Assembly: GCF_007744255.1 (NCBI RefSeq)
Contig: NZ_CP036267.1
Coordinates: forward strand, 1,781,541 to 1,845,540
Length of the DNA stretch: 64,000 bases
Direction of reading: 5' to 3'
Origin: Thalassoglobus polymorphus
GTDB taxonomy: Bacteria; Planctomycetota; Planctomycetia; Planctomycetales; Planctomycetaceae
The notes beneath the pieces were generated by a model. That model made no database searches. It saw only the letters and a program-made list of their open reading frames with translations, and had not been told where the DNA came from. A program made the translations under genes and the position numbers. This document shows, piece after piece, positions 36,851-45,252 of this stretch. How positions within the stretch are numbered: the first letter of the stretch is position 1; every line of letters begins with the position of its first letter.

Positions 36851-37780
36851 ATGCCACCACAAAAAAGATGTGAAGTCGTTCCGCTTGCCGATTACCAGGT
36901 GAGCTTTCGTGTTGATGGAATCGAGAAGACACGCTGGCATTATGGTCCGCAATACAAGCGGCCGTTCTTCTTTCCGTTCAATGGTCCCAGCGGAGAGACG
37001 TTAACACGCGTGGGGCATCCTGGAGCGTCGAATCACGATCATCATCGCTCGGTCTGGTTTGCACATCACAAGGTCTTAGGCATCGACTTTTGGAGTGAGA
37101 ATACCGATTCCAGCATCGAGCAGAAAATGTGGTTCGAATACCGCGATGGCGATGATCAATGTACGATGGCCGTTCAATTAGACTGGCACGATGGACACGA
37201 TCCTCAACCGTTGCTCCAGCAGGAGTTGATCGCCACTTTACGTCCACTGGAGAACGATGAGTGGACACTCGATTTGCAATCAACATTTCGACCTCTCGCG
37301 GCGGAACTTGAATTCGAGAAGTCCAACTTTGGCTTTCTGGCCGTGCGTGTGGCGAAGAGCATCTCGGCACACTTTGGTGAGGGGATCATTACGGGAGCGT
37401 CGGGAGAGGCTGGAGAGAACTCGCTCTTCGGAAAAGAGAATCGGTGGATGGACTATTCTGGACCGGTCGCGTCCCGCAACGAAGCTGGCGAACGGGTGTC
37501 TGTCGACAACGGGGTCACCTATCTCGATCACCCGGAGAATCCCAACTATCCTGCGAAATGGCATGTGCGTGAAGATGGCTGGATGGGAGCATCAGCCTGT
37601 CGAGATGAAGGACTCGTCACCACCAGAATGCAACCACTCAAGCTTCGCTATTTACTGTATGTACATGATGGAAAAGTGAATCCTCAACGTGCTGAGGAAC
37701 TCGCTGCCGAGTGGAGCAAGCTTCCCGCAAACTTGATTCAAAAAAGTTCGCAGCCGCACATGCAGTTCGAAATTTCCTAG
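36851..37780 (+). CDS. DUF6807 (PmoA-family) protein
   Basis: 309 residues with the features of the planctomycete PmoA/DUF6807 family: RPFFFPFNGPSGETLTRVGHPGASNHDHHRSVWFAHHKVLGIDFW near residue 36, a His-rich core, then all-beta structure with LDLQSTFRPLAAELEF and YLLYVHDG. Despite the name, the family is not a methane oxygenase in these bacteria; genes are usually found with sugar and sulfatase loci and the function is unknown. No signal peptide seen. Confidence 0.88.
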   Translation: MPPQKRCEVVPLADYQVSFRVDGIEKTRWHYGPQYKRPFFFPFNGPSGETLTRVGHPGASNHDHHRSVWFAHHKVLGIDFWSENTDSSIEQKMWFEYRDGDDQCTMAVQLDWHDGHDPQPLLQQELIATLRPLENDEWTLDLQSTFRPLAAELEFEKSNFGFLAVRVAKSISAHFGEGIITGASGEAGENSLFGKENRWMDYSGPVASRNEAGERVSVDNGVTYLDHPENPNYPAKWHVREDGWMGASACRDEGLVTTRMQPLKLRYLLYVHDGKVNPQRAEELAAEWSKLPANLIQKSSQPHMQFEIS

Positions 37781-37823
37781 AGTCAGACTGGCGGAAAGAC
37801 GCGATTCGTCACTTGGGAAGAAT

Positions 37824-37929
37824 CTAGAGCAAATCTAAAATTCGTTTTATCAGTACTGTCTCGTGGCATCAGCGTATGGACTTGTGAAAACGTACTTCGC
37901 GGACAAGAGAAGCATTGGAAATGCTCTAA
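37824..37929 (-). repeat. Family B interspersed repeat, copy B2
   Basis: 106-bp unit ending CTAGAGC / GCTCTA. Its last 75 nt differ from copy B5 (50986-51089) by about one base, a sign of recent spread. It lies in the gap before the PSD1 gene. Confidence 0.85.
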
Positions 37930-38097
37930 GCGAAGTCGAAAGACGAATCTGTGATTGAGGAAACTTCAGGAGTTGTCGTAGACTGTTGATCAGGCGGGAT
38001 CAGTATCTTTGTGCCCACGATTGTCCAGACTGATCGCTCTGTGTAAGAATAGAGTCATCATTAAGATTCATTTGCCATTTTGTAGGTAGAGTTCCGT

Positions 38098-40590
38098 ATG
38101 TTGCGTTTTGCTCCTGTTTGCAGCTTCATCTGTCTATTGATGTTCTCACCGTTTTCAGTTCGCGGTGCCGATGATACTGGCATTCAGTTTTACAAAGAGG
38201 AAATTGAGCCGATCTTTGCCAAAAATTGCTTCGAGTGCCATGGCAACGGAAAAGCCAAGGGGGGGCTGAGTCTCTACACACGAGAACTCGTCCTCAAAGG
38301 GGGAGAGAGTGGACCGGGTGTGGACCTTGAAGATCACAACCTGAGCACGATTCTGGACGCCCTCAATTACGAGAGCTACGAAATGCCTCCGTCAGGCAAA
38401 TTACCACAAGAGCAGATCAACCTTGTGGCAGAATGGATCAAACGCGGCGCTCCGATGCCGGTGCGGACCGATGTCATTGAAATCAAAGAAGAACATGGCC
38501 CGCCGCAGGTCAATGAAGAGACGAAAAACCACTGGTCATTCCGACCTCTCAAGCAAACACCAGTTCCACAGGTTGATGACAGGAACTGGCAGGCAAATCC
38601 CATCGATGCGTTTGTTTATCAAAACTTGAAAGCCAAGGGGCTCACTCCGAATCCACAGGCGGAGAAGACAACTCTTGTGCGTCGGCTCTACTACAATCTG
38701 CTGGGGTTGCCTCCAACGCCGGAGCAAGTCAATTCTTTTGTGAATGACGACTCACCAGAGGCCTACGAGAAACTCGTCGATTCACTCCTCGAATCGCCGC
38801 ACTATGGCGAGCACTGGGCACGCTACTGGCTCGATCTGGTTCGCTATGCAGAAAGCAATAGTTTCGAACGAGACGACCCCAAGCCGTTTGTCTGGAAGTA
38901 CCGAGATTATGTCATCCGGTCATTCAATGAAGATAAACCGTACAGCCAGTTTATTCTGGAACAGTTGGCAGGTGACGAACTCGAGAACCCCACGCCGGAG
39001 TCAATCATTGCGACGGGATACTATCGACTCGGACAATGGGACGATGAACCGGCAGATCCCAAACTTGCGATGTACGACGAACTCGACGATATCATCGCGA
39101 CCACCTCGCAGGGAATGCTCGGGCTTTCGATGAATTGTGCTCGCTGTCACGATCATAAACTGGACCCTCTGCCGCAGGCGGACTATTACAGCATGGTCGC
39201 CTTCTTCCGAAATATTCGCAGATACGGAGTCCGTTCCGGTCAAAGTGTTTTCGAGGCCTCTGTCAGAAGTATTGCAACACCTGAGCAAGAAGCAGAACAC
39301 GCGGAAGAACTGAAGAAATATCAGGCTCGTGTTGGTCAGCTTCGGAAGGAACTCGACGTCGTCGAGAAAGGGATTCGCGAGCAACTTGTCGGTGGTGAGC
39401 GAGACGACTTCAAGAATGACTCGGTCCGTCTACGCATTATCAGAAAGCACAAAGGCAAGCTGATCACTCAAAAAGAATTTAAAGAGTATGCAGCCAAACG
39501 CAAAGCATGGACTGAGCTACGCAATCACCCTCCGCAAAGTGCAGAGCAAGCTTTAGCGGTGAAAGAGCATGGAATTGATCCTCCTGCAACTCACATCTTG
39601 ATTCGGGGCAATCCCACCGGAGAAGGAAAGATTGTTGCACCGATCTTTCCGACAGTCCTGACATCCATGACGCCGGAAATTACTCCCACGGTCGATGGGA
39701 AAAGTTCTGGCCGCCGCCTTGCGCTGGCGAAGTGGATCACCGACGAGAGTAATCCTCTCCCAGTCCGGGTCTTTGTGAACCGTGTCTGGCAATGGAACTA
39801 CGGACGCGGAATCGTACGCACGCCAAACGACTTCGGCCTGACCGGCAATGCGCCAACACATCCTGATTTACTCGAATGGCTGGCACTGGAGTTTTTGAAT
39901 AACGGGCAGAGCGTGAAGAAACTGACCAAGCTGATGGTCATGTCGAACACCTGGAAAATGTCTTCCGCTCCGAATAAATCGTCTTACGATAAAGATCCCC
40001 TCAACGACAATTATTGGCGTTTCGACATGCGCAGGCTCCGAGCTGAGGAAATTCGTGATTCAATTCTGGCTGTCAACGGAACCATTAACCTCGACAAAAT
40101 GTACGGGCCGAGCATCTATCCCATCATTCCCGCAGAGGTTCTCGCCGGGCAGTCTCGCCCCGGTGCCGGTTGGGGAAAATCAAGCGAAGAAGATCGCCGG
40201 CGTCGAAGTATTTATATCCACATCAAACGATCGTTAGCGGTCCCCTTACTGGCTGCCTTTGATGTCGCTGACACCGACTTCACCTGTCCTGTTCGGTTCA
40301 CCACCACGCAGCCGACCCAAGCACTCGGCATGCTCAACAGTTCTTTCCTGAACGAAGAAGGAGAAGAGTTCGCCAAGGAGCTCAAGGAAGAAGCGGGCGC
40401 GGATGCCTCAAAGCAAGTCCAGCTTGCCCTCAACCGCGTCATGCAACGCCCCCCCACTCAACAGGAGGTCGATCGCGGTCTGAAGCTCTTGAAATCATTA
40501 GAAAACGACTTTGGTCAAGACAAGGAAACCGCCCTCAAGAACTTCTGCCTGATGGCACTGAACTTAAACGAGTTTGTTTATCTGGATTGA
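38098..40590 (+). CDS. PSD1 / DUF1549-DUF1553 planctomycete cytochrome protein
   Basis: 830 residues with a signal peptide (LRFAPVCSFICLLMFSPFSVRG). An N-terminal PSC1-type haem motif NCFECHG (Cys44, Cys47, His48) precedes the DUF1549 domain (about 150-355, with LYYNLLGLPPTPEQV and a second CxxCH, Cys347-Ala-Arg-Cys350-His), and DUF1553 (about 545-800, RRLALAKWITDESNPLPVRVFVNRVWQWNYGRGIV). These are giant secreted cytochromes thought to serve extracellular sugar catabolism. The usual DUF1501 partner is not downstream. SD AGGTAGAG before ATG. Confidence 0.93.
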   Translation: MLRFAPVCSFICLLMFSPFSVRGADDTGIQFYKEEIEPIFAKNCFECHGNGKAKGGLSLYTRELVLKGGESGPGVDLEDHNLSTILDALNYESYEMPPSGKLPQEQINLVAEWIKRGAPMPVRTDVIEIKEEHGPPQVNEETKNHWSFRPLKQTPVPQVDDRNWQANPIDAFVYQNLKAKGLTPNPQAEKTTLVRRLYYNLLGLPPTPEQVNSFVNDDSPEAYEKLVDSLLESPHYGEHWARYWLDLVRYAESNSFERDDPKPFVWKYRDYVIRSFNEDKPYSQFILEQLAGDELENPTPESIIATGYYRLGQWDDEPADPKLAMYDELDDIIATTSQGMLGLSMNCARCHDHKLDPLPQADYYSMVAFFRNIRRYGVRSGQSVFEASVRSIATPEQEAEHAEELKKYQARVGQLRKELDVVEKGIREQLVGGERDDFKNDSVRLRIIRKHKGKLITQKEFKEYAAKRKAWTELRNHPPQSAEQALAVKEHGIDPPATHILIRGNPTGEGKIVAPIFPTVLTSMTPEITPTVDGKSSGRRLALAKWITDESNPLPVRVFVNRVWQWNYGRGIVRTPNDFGLTGNAPTHPDLLEWLALEFLNNGQSVKKLTKLMVMSNTWKMSSAPNKSSYDKDPLNDNYWRFDMRRLRAEEIRDSILAVNGTINLDKMYGPSIYPIIPAEVLAGQSRPGAGWGKSSEEDRRRRSIYIHIKRSLAVPLLAAFDVADTDFTCPVRFTTTQPTQALGMLNSSFLNEEGEEFAKELKEEAGADASKQVQLALNRVMQRPPTQQEVDRGLKLLKSLENDFGQDKETALKNFCLMALNLNEFVYLD

Positions 40591-40593
40591 TGT

Positions 40594-40699
40594 CTAGAGC
40601 ATTTTCATTGCTTGGCGTGCCTGTGAAGTTCACACCCATCACTTCATAGACTGCTCCTCACGAGGCAGTGCGTAAAGACTAAGATTGGATTTGCTCTAG
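40594..40699 (+). repeat. Family B interspersed repeat, copy B3
   Basis: 106 bp, beginning CTAGAGCATTTTCA and ending GGATTTGCTCTAG. Nearly symmetric in type with B1. It lies just after the PSD1 stop codon, and its last base is the first base of the next predicted start (GTG 40699). Confidence 0.85.
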
Positions 40700-41016
40700 T
40701 GGCGACCTACACAGTTTACACGCTGATCTATTTACTGATCTTGGGGGTGACCTGGATCGGACCGCGTTTGTTCGGGCTTCTCGGAATGTTCGCAAGCCAT
40801 ATTTTGACTGTGTTCATTTGGAGCACCTGTTCCGTCGCTCTCGCTGAATTTGGTCTGGGCGTCGAATATGAGGGGATTTTTACATTTATTGAATTATTGA
40901 TTCAGTCCTTCCTGATCAATCTTCTGCTGTGCCCTGTCGCAATTCATGCCATGTTCCGTTGGCGTCGTTTATCACCAATTTCACCGCTCTTTGATCATGA
41001 AAAACAAGTTCATTGA
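40699..41016 (+). CDS. Possible small membrane protein
   Basis: 105 residues with three hydrophobic segments (about 8-28, 32-55, 66-90). The only start before the first helix is the GTG formed at the edge of repeat B3, with no SD, so the 5' end may have been replaced by the insertion. No family recognised; could be a decayed gene. Confidence 0.45.
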   Translation: MATYTVYTLIYLLILGVTWIGPRLFGLLGMFASHILTVFIWSTCSVALAEFGLGVEYEGIFTFIELLIQSFLINLLLCPVAIHAMFRWRRLSPISPLFDHEKQVH

Positions 41017-41155
41017 TGTCTCTGTGAAGCAATCGGATTGAGAGTTCGCTGGCCAGGTTTCATCGTAGTACGTGGAACAAGTTCCCGAGAAGGACGGTTG
41101 GACAGGTTATCTTGTGTACCAAATACGAAATGTTTTCTGATGCGGCGTGGGCTAG

Positions 41156-41238
41156 CTAGAACCAGTCCGACAACCTCTGGAATAGCCGCTTTTCTCAGCG
41201 TTTGAGAGAGCAATTTCACGTTTCACGACCAGTTCTAG
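41156..41238 (+). repeat. Family A interspersed repeat, copy A3
   Basis: 83-bp unit bounded by CTAG on both sides, CTAGAACCAGTCC to ACCAGTTCTAG. Lies between the small membrane gene and the desaturase. Confidence 0.88.
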
Positions 41239-41476
41239 ACAGTGTGCAACGTTTCTGTCTGCAGGTTCAGCGATCCATGCTTTTTCAGTGGTGTTTTCTC
41301 AGCGACATTTCTCGTTAAGACGGGGGCGACGTGGGTTCTTCGTTGGGGGGAATTCTCATGAAATGCTCTCAAGCTGCAAAATCGGCCTATTCGCCGACCG
41401 ATGGTTCACCTATGTTTCTCTCTCATTGCTTCGAGGTTCAGCAGATCTCGCACAGCAGCACTTATTCATCGATCCC
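41239..41476. other. Intergenic region before the desaturase
   Basis: 240 nt after repeat A3; the frame is open here but codon use does not look like coding. No feature seen. Confidence 0.4.
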
Positions 41477-42532
41477 ATGTCGGGAACTCAGACGATCGAT
41501 CGGTCACCGATGCGGACGGAAAAAGAGTTGCTGATTGCCACGAAGCAGTATAGCAGCGAGAACCGACTTCTCAGCTGGTGGCATTTGCTTTCAACAATCG
41601 CTGCCTTCATCGGCCTGTTCACGCTTACGTGGATGAAGACGCCGCTTTGGCTTCGAATTCCAGCCGGGGTCTGCTCTGGTCTCACATTCGTTCGCCTGTT
41701 CTGTATCTATCACGATTTTGCTCATCATTCGATTCTACATGGATCGAAACTGGCGAAGGTGATTATGTACACGTACGGCTTTCTCGGTTTGAGTCCGCCG
41801 AGCATCTGGATTCGCTCCCACAATCATCATCACAACAACAACTCGAAACTACACGGAATCGGTTTTGGGTCGTATCCGCTGATGACGACCGATGAATGGG
41901 CTGTTGCCACGAAACGCGAGCGATTTACGTACGCTGCGACACGGCATCCGCTGACGATCGCTTGCGGCTACATCACAATTTTTCTTTTCGGAATGTGTAT
42001 TCGCTCTTTCTTCATTAGTCCCAAGCGGCACTGGGATTGTGGTGTGACAGCGGTTCTACATGTTGGCATTCTTGCTTGGGTGGCGACTTACGGGTTGGAT
42101 GTTTTAGTTTTCTCGCTCCTGCTTCCCATCGCAGTGGCATCCTGTATGGGAGCCTATCTGTTCTACGCTCAACACAATTTTCCAGGCGTGCAGTACGGTG
42201 ATCGTGAAGACTGGACTTACGTCAAGGCTGCCCTGAAATCGAGCAGTTACATCAAAATGAATCCGCTGATGCGATGGTTTACTGCGAATATCGGTTACCA
42301 CCATATTCACCATCTCAATCACCGTATCCCCTTCTATCGCCTGCCTGAAGCGATGGCCGGACTGCCGGAACTGCAGTCACCTGTCACCACAACTCTCAGC
42401 CCGAAAAGCATTCTGGCATGCTTTAGATCGAAGTTGTGGTGTGTGGAGGAGCAACGATACGTATCCTTTGATTACCTGCCACCGACCCCAATCAAACAGC
42501 TGCCTCAGACTGTGGGAATCGTCAATTTGTGA
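41477..42532 (+). CDS. Fatty acid desaturase
   Basis: 351 residues from ATG 41477. Three His boxes of membrane desaturases: HDFAHH near residue 78 , HNHHH near 116 and HHIHHLNHR near 275, with hydrophobic pairs around residues 40-70, 145-200. They would bind the di-iron centre that inserts a double bond in an acyl lipid. I chose 41477 because the longer frame (from 41288) begins in a region lacking coding features. No SD. Confidence 0.9.
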   Translation: MSGTQTIDRSPMRTEKELLIATKQYSSENRLLSWWHLLSTIAAFIGLFTLTWMKTPLWLRIPAGVCSGLTFVRLFCIYHDFAHHSILHGSKLAKVIMYTYGFLGLSPPSIWIRSHNHHHNNNSKLHGIGFGSYPLMTTDEWAVATKRERFTYAATRHPLTIACGYITIFLFGMCIRSFFISPKRHWDCGVTAVLHVGILAWVATYGLDVLVFSLLLPIAVASCMGAYLFYAQHNFPGVQYGDREDWTYVKAALKSSSYIKMNPLMRWFTANIGYHHIHHLNHRIPFYRLPEAMAGLPELQSPVTTTLSPKSILACFRSKLWCVEEQRYVSFDYLPPTPIKQLPQTVGIVNL

Positions 42533-42691
42533 TAGGTCAGGGCAAGTGACGGGTTTGCGCAAACAGGGAAGCCGTAGCAGGAGGGATCCTTTCAGCCTGA
42601 TTTTCTCCGTCGGAGAATGATGCGTGGTTTGAAAATTGGACCGCTTGGTGGCTCAACTGGAAGTCCTGTTGAGTCGATACGCAGAGGTCAA

Positions 42692-43354
42692 ATGGAAAAC
42701 GATATCAGTAGAATCACCTGTCCTCTTTGCTCTGCCGATCACGTGCTTCCGCTACATGTCGACAAGTGGCGCGAGTATGTTCGTTGCGTCGCTTGTCAAT
42801 TGACGTTTGTTCCGTCTGTTTTTCATCTCACGCCATCTGACGAAAAAGCGGTCTACGATCTGCACCAGAATTCGCCTTCTGATCATCGCTATCGGAACTT
42901 TCTCAGCCGCCTCTTTGAACCGGTTCATGGCCGGATCGCTGCGGGCAGTCATGGACTCGACTTCGGTTCGGGGCCGGGGCCGACTCTGTCGGTCATGTTC
43001 GAGGAGGCTGGTCATCATATGGCTATCTACGATCCCTACTATGCTCCTGAGACGGCTCCGCTGACCCTGCAGTACGACTTTGTCACTGCGAGCGAGGTCG
43101 TCGAGCACTTTTGTAATCCCGGTGAGGAATTGTGTCGACTCTGGTCATATCTCAAGCCCGGAGGGTTGCTCGGCATTATGACCAAGCTCGTTCTGGATCG
43201 AGAAGCATTTGCCGACTGGCATTACAAGAATGACCGAACTCACGTCAGCTTTTTCTCTCGCGAGACTTTTGCATGGCTGGCAGAAGATTGGAATGCAGAA
43301 TTGGTTTTTGTGGGTGACGATGTCATGCTCTTGCGGCATCGTGCAGACGTGTAG
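42692..43354 (+). CDS. SAM-dependent methyltransferase with N-terminal zinc ribbon
   Basis: 220 residues from ATG 42692 (SD AGAGG). Residues 9-34 form a C4-type zinc ribbon, CPLCSADHV and RCVACQLTF, then a compact class I methyltransferase: HGLDFGSGPGPTLSVMFEEAGH (SAM loop), YDPYYAPE, DFVTASEVVEHF and a short LKPGGLLGIMTKLV. The ribbon plus methyltransferase pattern is common in natural-product and polysaccharide clusters. Substrate unknown. It lies between the desaturase and the sulfatase. Confidence 0.88.
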   Translation: MENDISRITCPLCSADHVLPLHVDKWREYVRCVACQLTFVPSVFHLTPSDEKAVYDLHQNSPSDHRYRNFLSRLFEPVHGRIAAGSHGLDFGSGPGPTLSVMFEEAGHHMAIYDPYYAPETAPLTLQYDFVTASEVVEHFCNPGEELCRLWSYLKPGGLLGIMTKLVLDREAFADWHYKNDRTHVSFFSRETFAWLAEDWNAELVFVGDDVMLLRHRADV

Positions 43355-43605
43355 ACAAGCAGACATCAACGGGACATAGAGTCGTAGATGCTTGAGCGTC
43401 AGCGTCATTTCTGAAGCGAATTGAGACGTTCAGATTTCGATGGCGATGAAGCGTGCGGCGGGGATTCGGCATGGGGCCCTGCTCTGCCCTGCAAACACGC
43501 CTTTCATTTTGTTATGACTATGATTGTTATAAATGCTTGTTGAAAATGCACGCCGCGAATTTGCTGGTCCATGGCTCAACGATCAGCACAAAGGGAATGT
43601 CGAAC

Positions 43606-45252
43606 ATGAAAAATCTGCAGGCGCTGACTTTTGAGTACGGCTGGTTCAGGCATTTTGCAGCTTTCGCTTTGTTGAGTTACCTTGCTTTCGCTGGGCGAGA
43701 TTTGAACGCCGCTGATGATCGGCCGAACATTGTGTTGATCATGGCAGATGATCTGGGGTATTCGGATCTGGGGTGTTATGGCGGAGAGATTGAGACGCCG
43801 AGCATTGACCGGTTGGCAGCAGAGGGGCTGAAGTTTTCGCAGTTCTACAACTGTGCCGTTTGCCGAACATCGCGTGTCGCACTACTGACCGGACTCCATC
43901 CACGACGTGTTAAAGGACGGATGCTCCACGATAACATGACGACGCTTGGCGAAGTTGTGAAGTCAGCGGGCTATCGTACCAGCCTCATCGGGAAATGGCA
44001 TTTCCCGGTCACCAAGCCACAAGACCGAGGTCGACTCCCGACTCGTCGTGGATTCGATCACTACTACGGACTTGCAGCAGGCTGTTGCAACTTCTTTGAT
44101 CCTGCGAAACCTTTTCCCGACTATTACCAAGGTCAGGGGCCGGAACCGTTTCTTGATCAAGAGACTCCGATCACCGAGTTCCCCGAAGATTATTACACAA
44201 CGGATGCGTTCACTGATCGAGCGGTGGAGCAAATTCAGGAGTTCGCTGAGGCAGAGAAAAAAACGCCATTCTTTCTGCATCTCTGCTACAACGCGCCGCA
44301 CTATCCGCTGCATGCCAAACCGAAGGACATCGCCAAGTATCAAGGGCGTTTCGATGATGGTTACTTTGCCATGCGCGAACGGCGAATCGAACGGCTCAAG
44401 GAACTTGGTCTGATTAATCAGGATTGGAAATTGTCAGAACCTGACCCGCAGCAGAGTCGACTGACTTATGACTATGAAATCACCCCCTGGGATGAGGTCA
44501 AAAACATTGCACGTGAACGGCGTCGGATGGAGGTTTACGCAGCGATGGTCGATTCGATGGATCAGGGGATTGCACGTGTCATGGAGGCGCTCGAACGGAG
44601 CGGGATTGCAGAGAACACTTGCGTGATTTTCTTGTCCGACAACGGTGGCTGCGCTTCGCATTCGGGGTATCGAAACGTCGAAGTCAAGAAGGCTCACGAA
44701 GAGTATAACAAAGAACTTCCTGGCAGCATCGACACTTACGACTATGTGGCTCAGGGGTGGGGTTGGGCACAGAACGCACCGTTTCGTCGCTACAAGGTTT
44801 GGACGCACGAAGGTGGAATCTCGACGCCGATGATCGTCCGCTGGCCGAAGAAAATTCGTGCAGGGACGTTGACGCATCAGGTCGGGCACATCGTCGACTT
44901 CATGCCGACAATCATTGAAATGTCAGGAGCGACGTATCCAGAATTTCGTGAAGAGATCGAAGTCTTACCCACAGATGGAGTCAGCCTGTTGCCTGTTTTC
45001 GAAGGCAGGCAGCGGGCGGATCACGATTCTCTGTTCTGGTATCTGTACGGAAACCGCGCCGTGCGAAAGGGAAAATGGAAACTGGTTTGGGGGAGCAATG
45101 TGAAGAAGTGGGAACTCTTCGACATGGAGGCAGACCGGACTGAAACCAATGACCTCGCTGCCGAGAATCCACAGATTGTGAAAGAGCTGGAAGCAGAGTG
45201 GCTGCAATGGGCCAGGAAAACCGGCGCACCGCTGAAAGGAAATGCACTATGA
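43606..45252 (+). CDS. Sulfatase (formylglycine-dependent arylsulfatase family)
   Basis: 548 residues. ATG 43606 lies 9 nt after AAAGGGA and opens on a signal peptide. The metal site NIVLIMADDLGYSDLG and the catalytic CRTSRVALLTG (Cys86, converted to formylglycine) are intact, as are IGKWHF and the late EGGIST. Planctomycete sulfatases remove sulfate esters from algal polysaccharides. The stop overlaps the start of the next gene (ATGA, 45249-45252), so the partner is translated with it. Confidence 0.93.
   Translation: MKNLQALTFEYGWFRHFAAFALLSYLAFAGRDLNAADDRPNIVLIMADDLGYSDLGCYGGEIETPSIDRLAAEGLKFSQFYNCAVCRTSRVALLTGLHPRRVKGRMLHDNMTTLGEVVKSAGYRTSLIGKWHFPVTKPQDRGRLPTRRGFDHYYGLAAGCCNFFDPAKPFPDYYQGQGPEPFLDQETPITEFPEDYYTTDAFTDRAVEQIQEFAEAEKKTPFFLHLCYNAPHYPLHAKPKDIAKYQGRFDDGYFAMRERRIERLKELGLINQDWKLSEPDPQQSRLTYDYEITPWDEVKNIARERRRMEVYAAMVDSMDQGIARVMEALERSGIAENTCVIFLSDNGGCASHSGYRNVEVKKAHEEYNKELPGSIDTYDYVAQGWGWAQNAPFRRYKVWTHEGGISTPMIVRWPKKIRAGTLTHQVGHIVDFMPTIIEMSGATYPEFREEIEVLPTDGVSLLPVFEGRQRADHDSLFWYLYGNRAVRKGKWKLVWGSNVKKWELFDMEADRTETNDLAAENPQIVKELEAEWLQWARKTGAPLKGNAL

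Noticed and set aside
41010-41219. Short minus-strand frames with a similar start, MKLLSQTLRKAAIPEV, at 41010-41219 and 59909-60106
   Set aside because: The shared peptide comes from the family A repeat read on the minus strand, not from a conserved gene.
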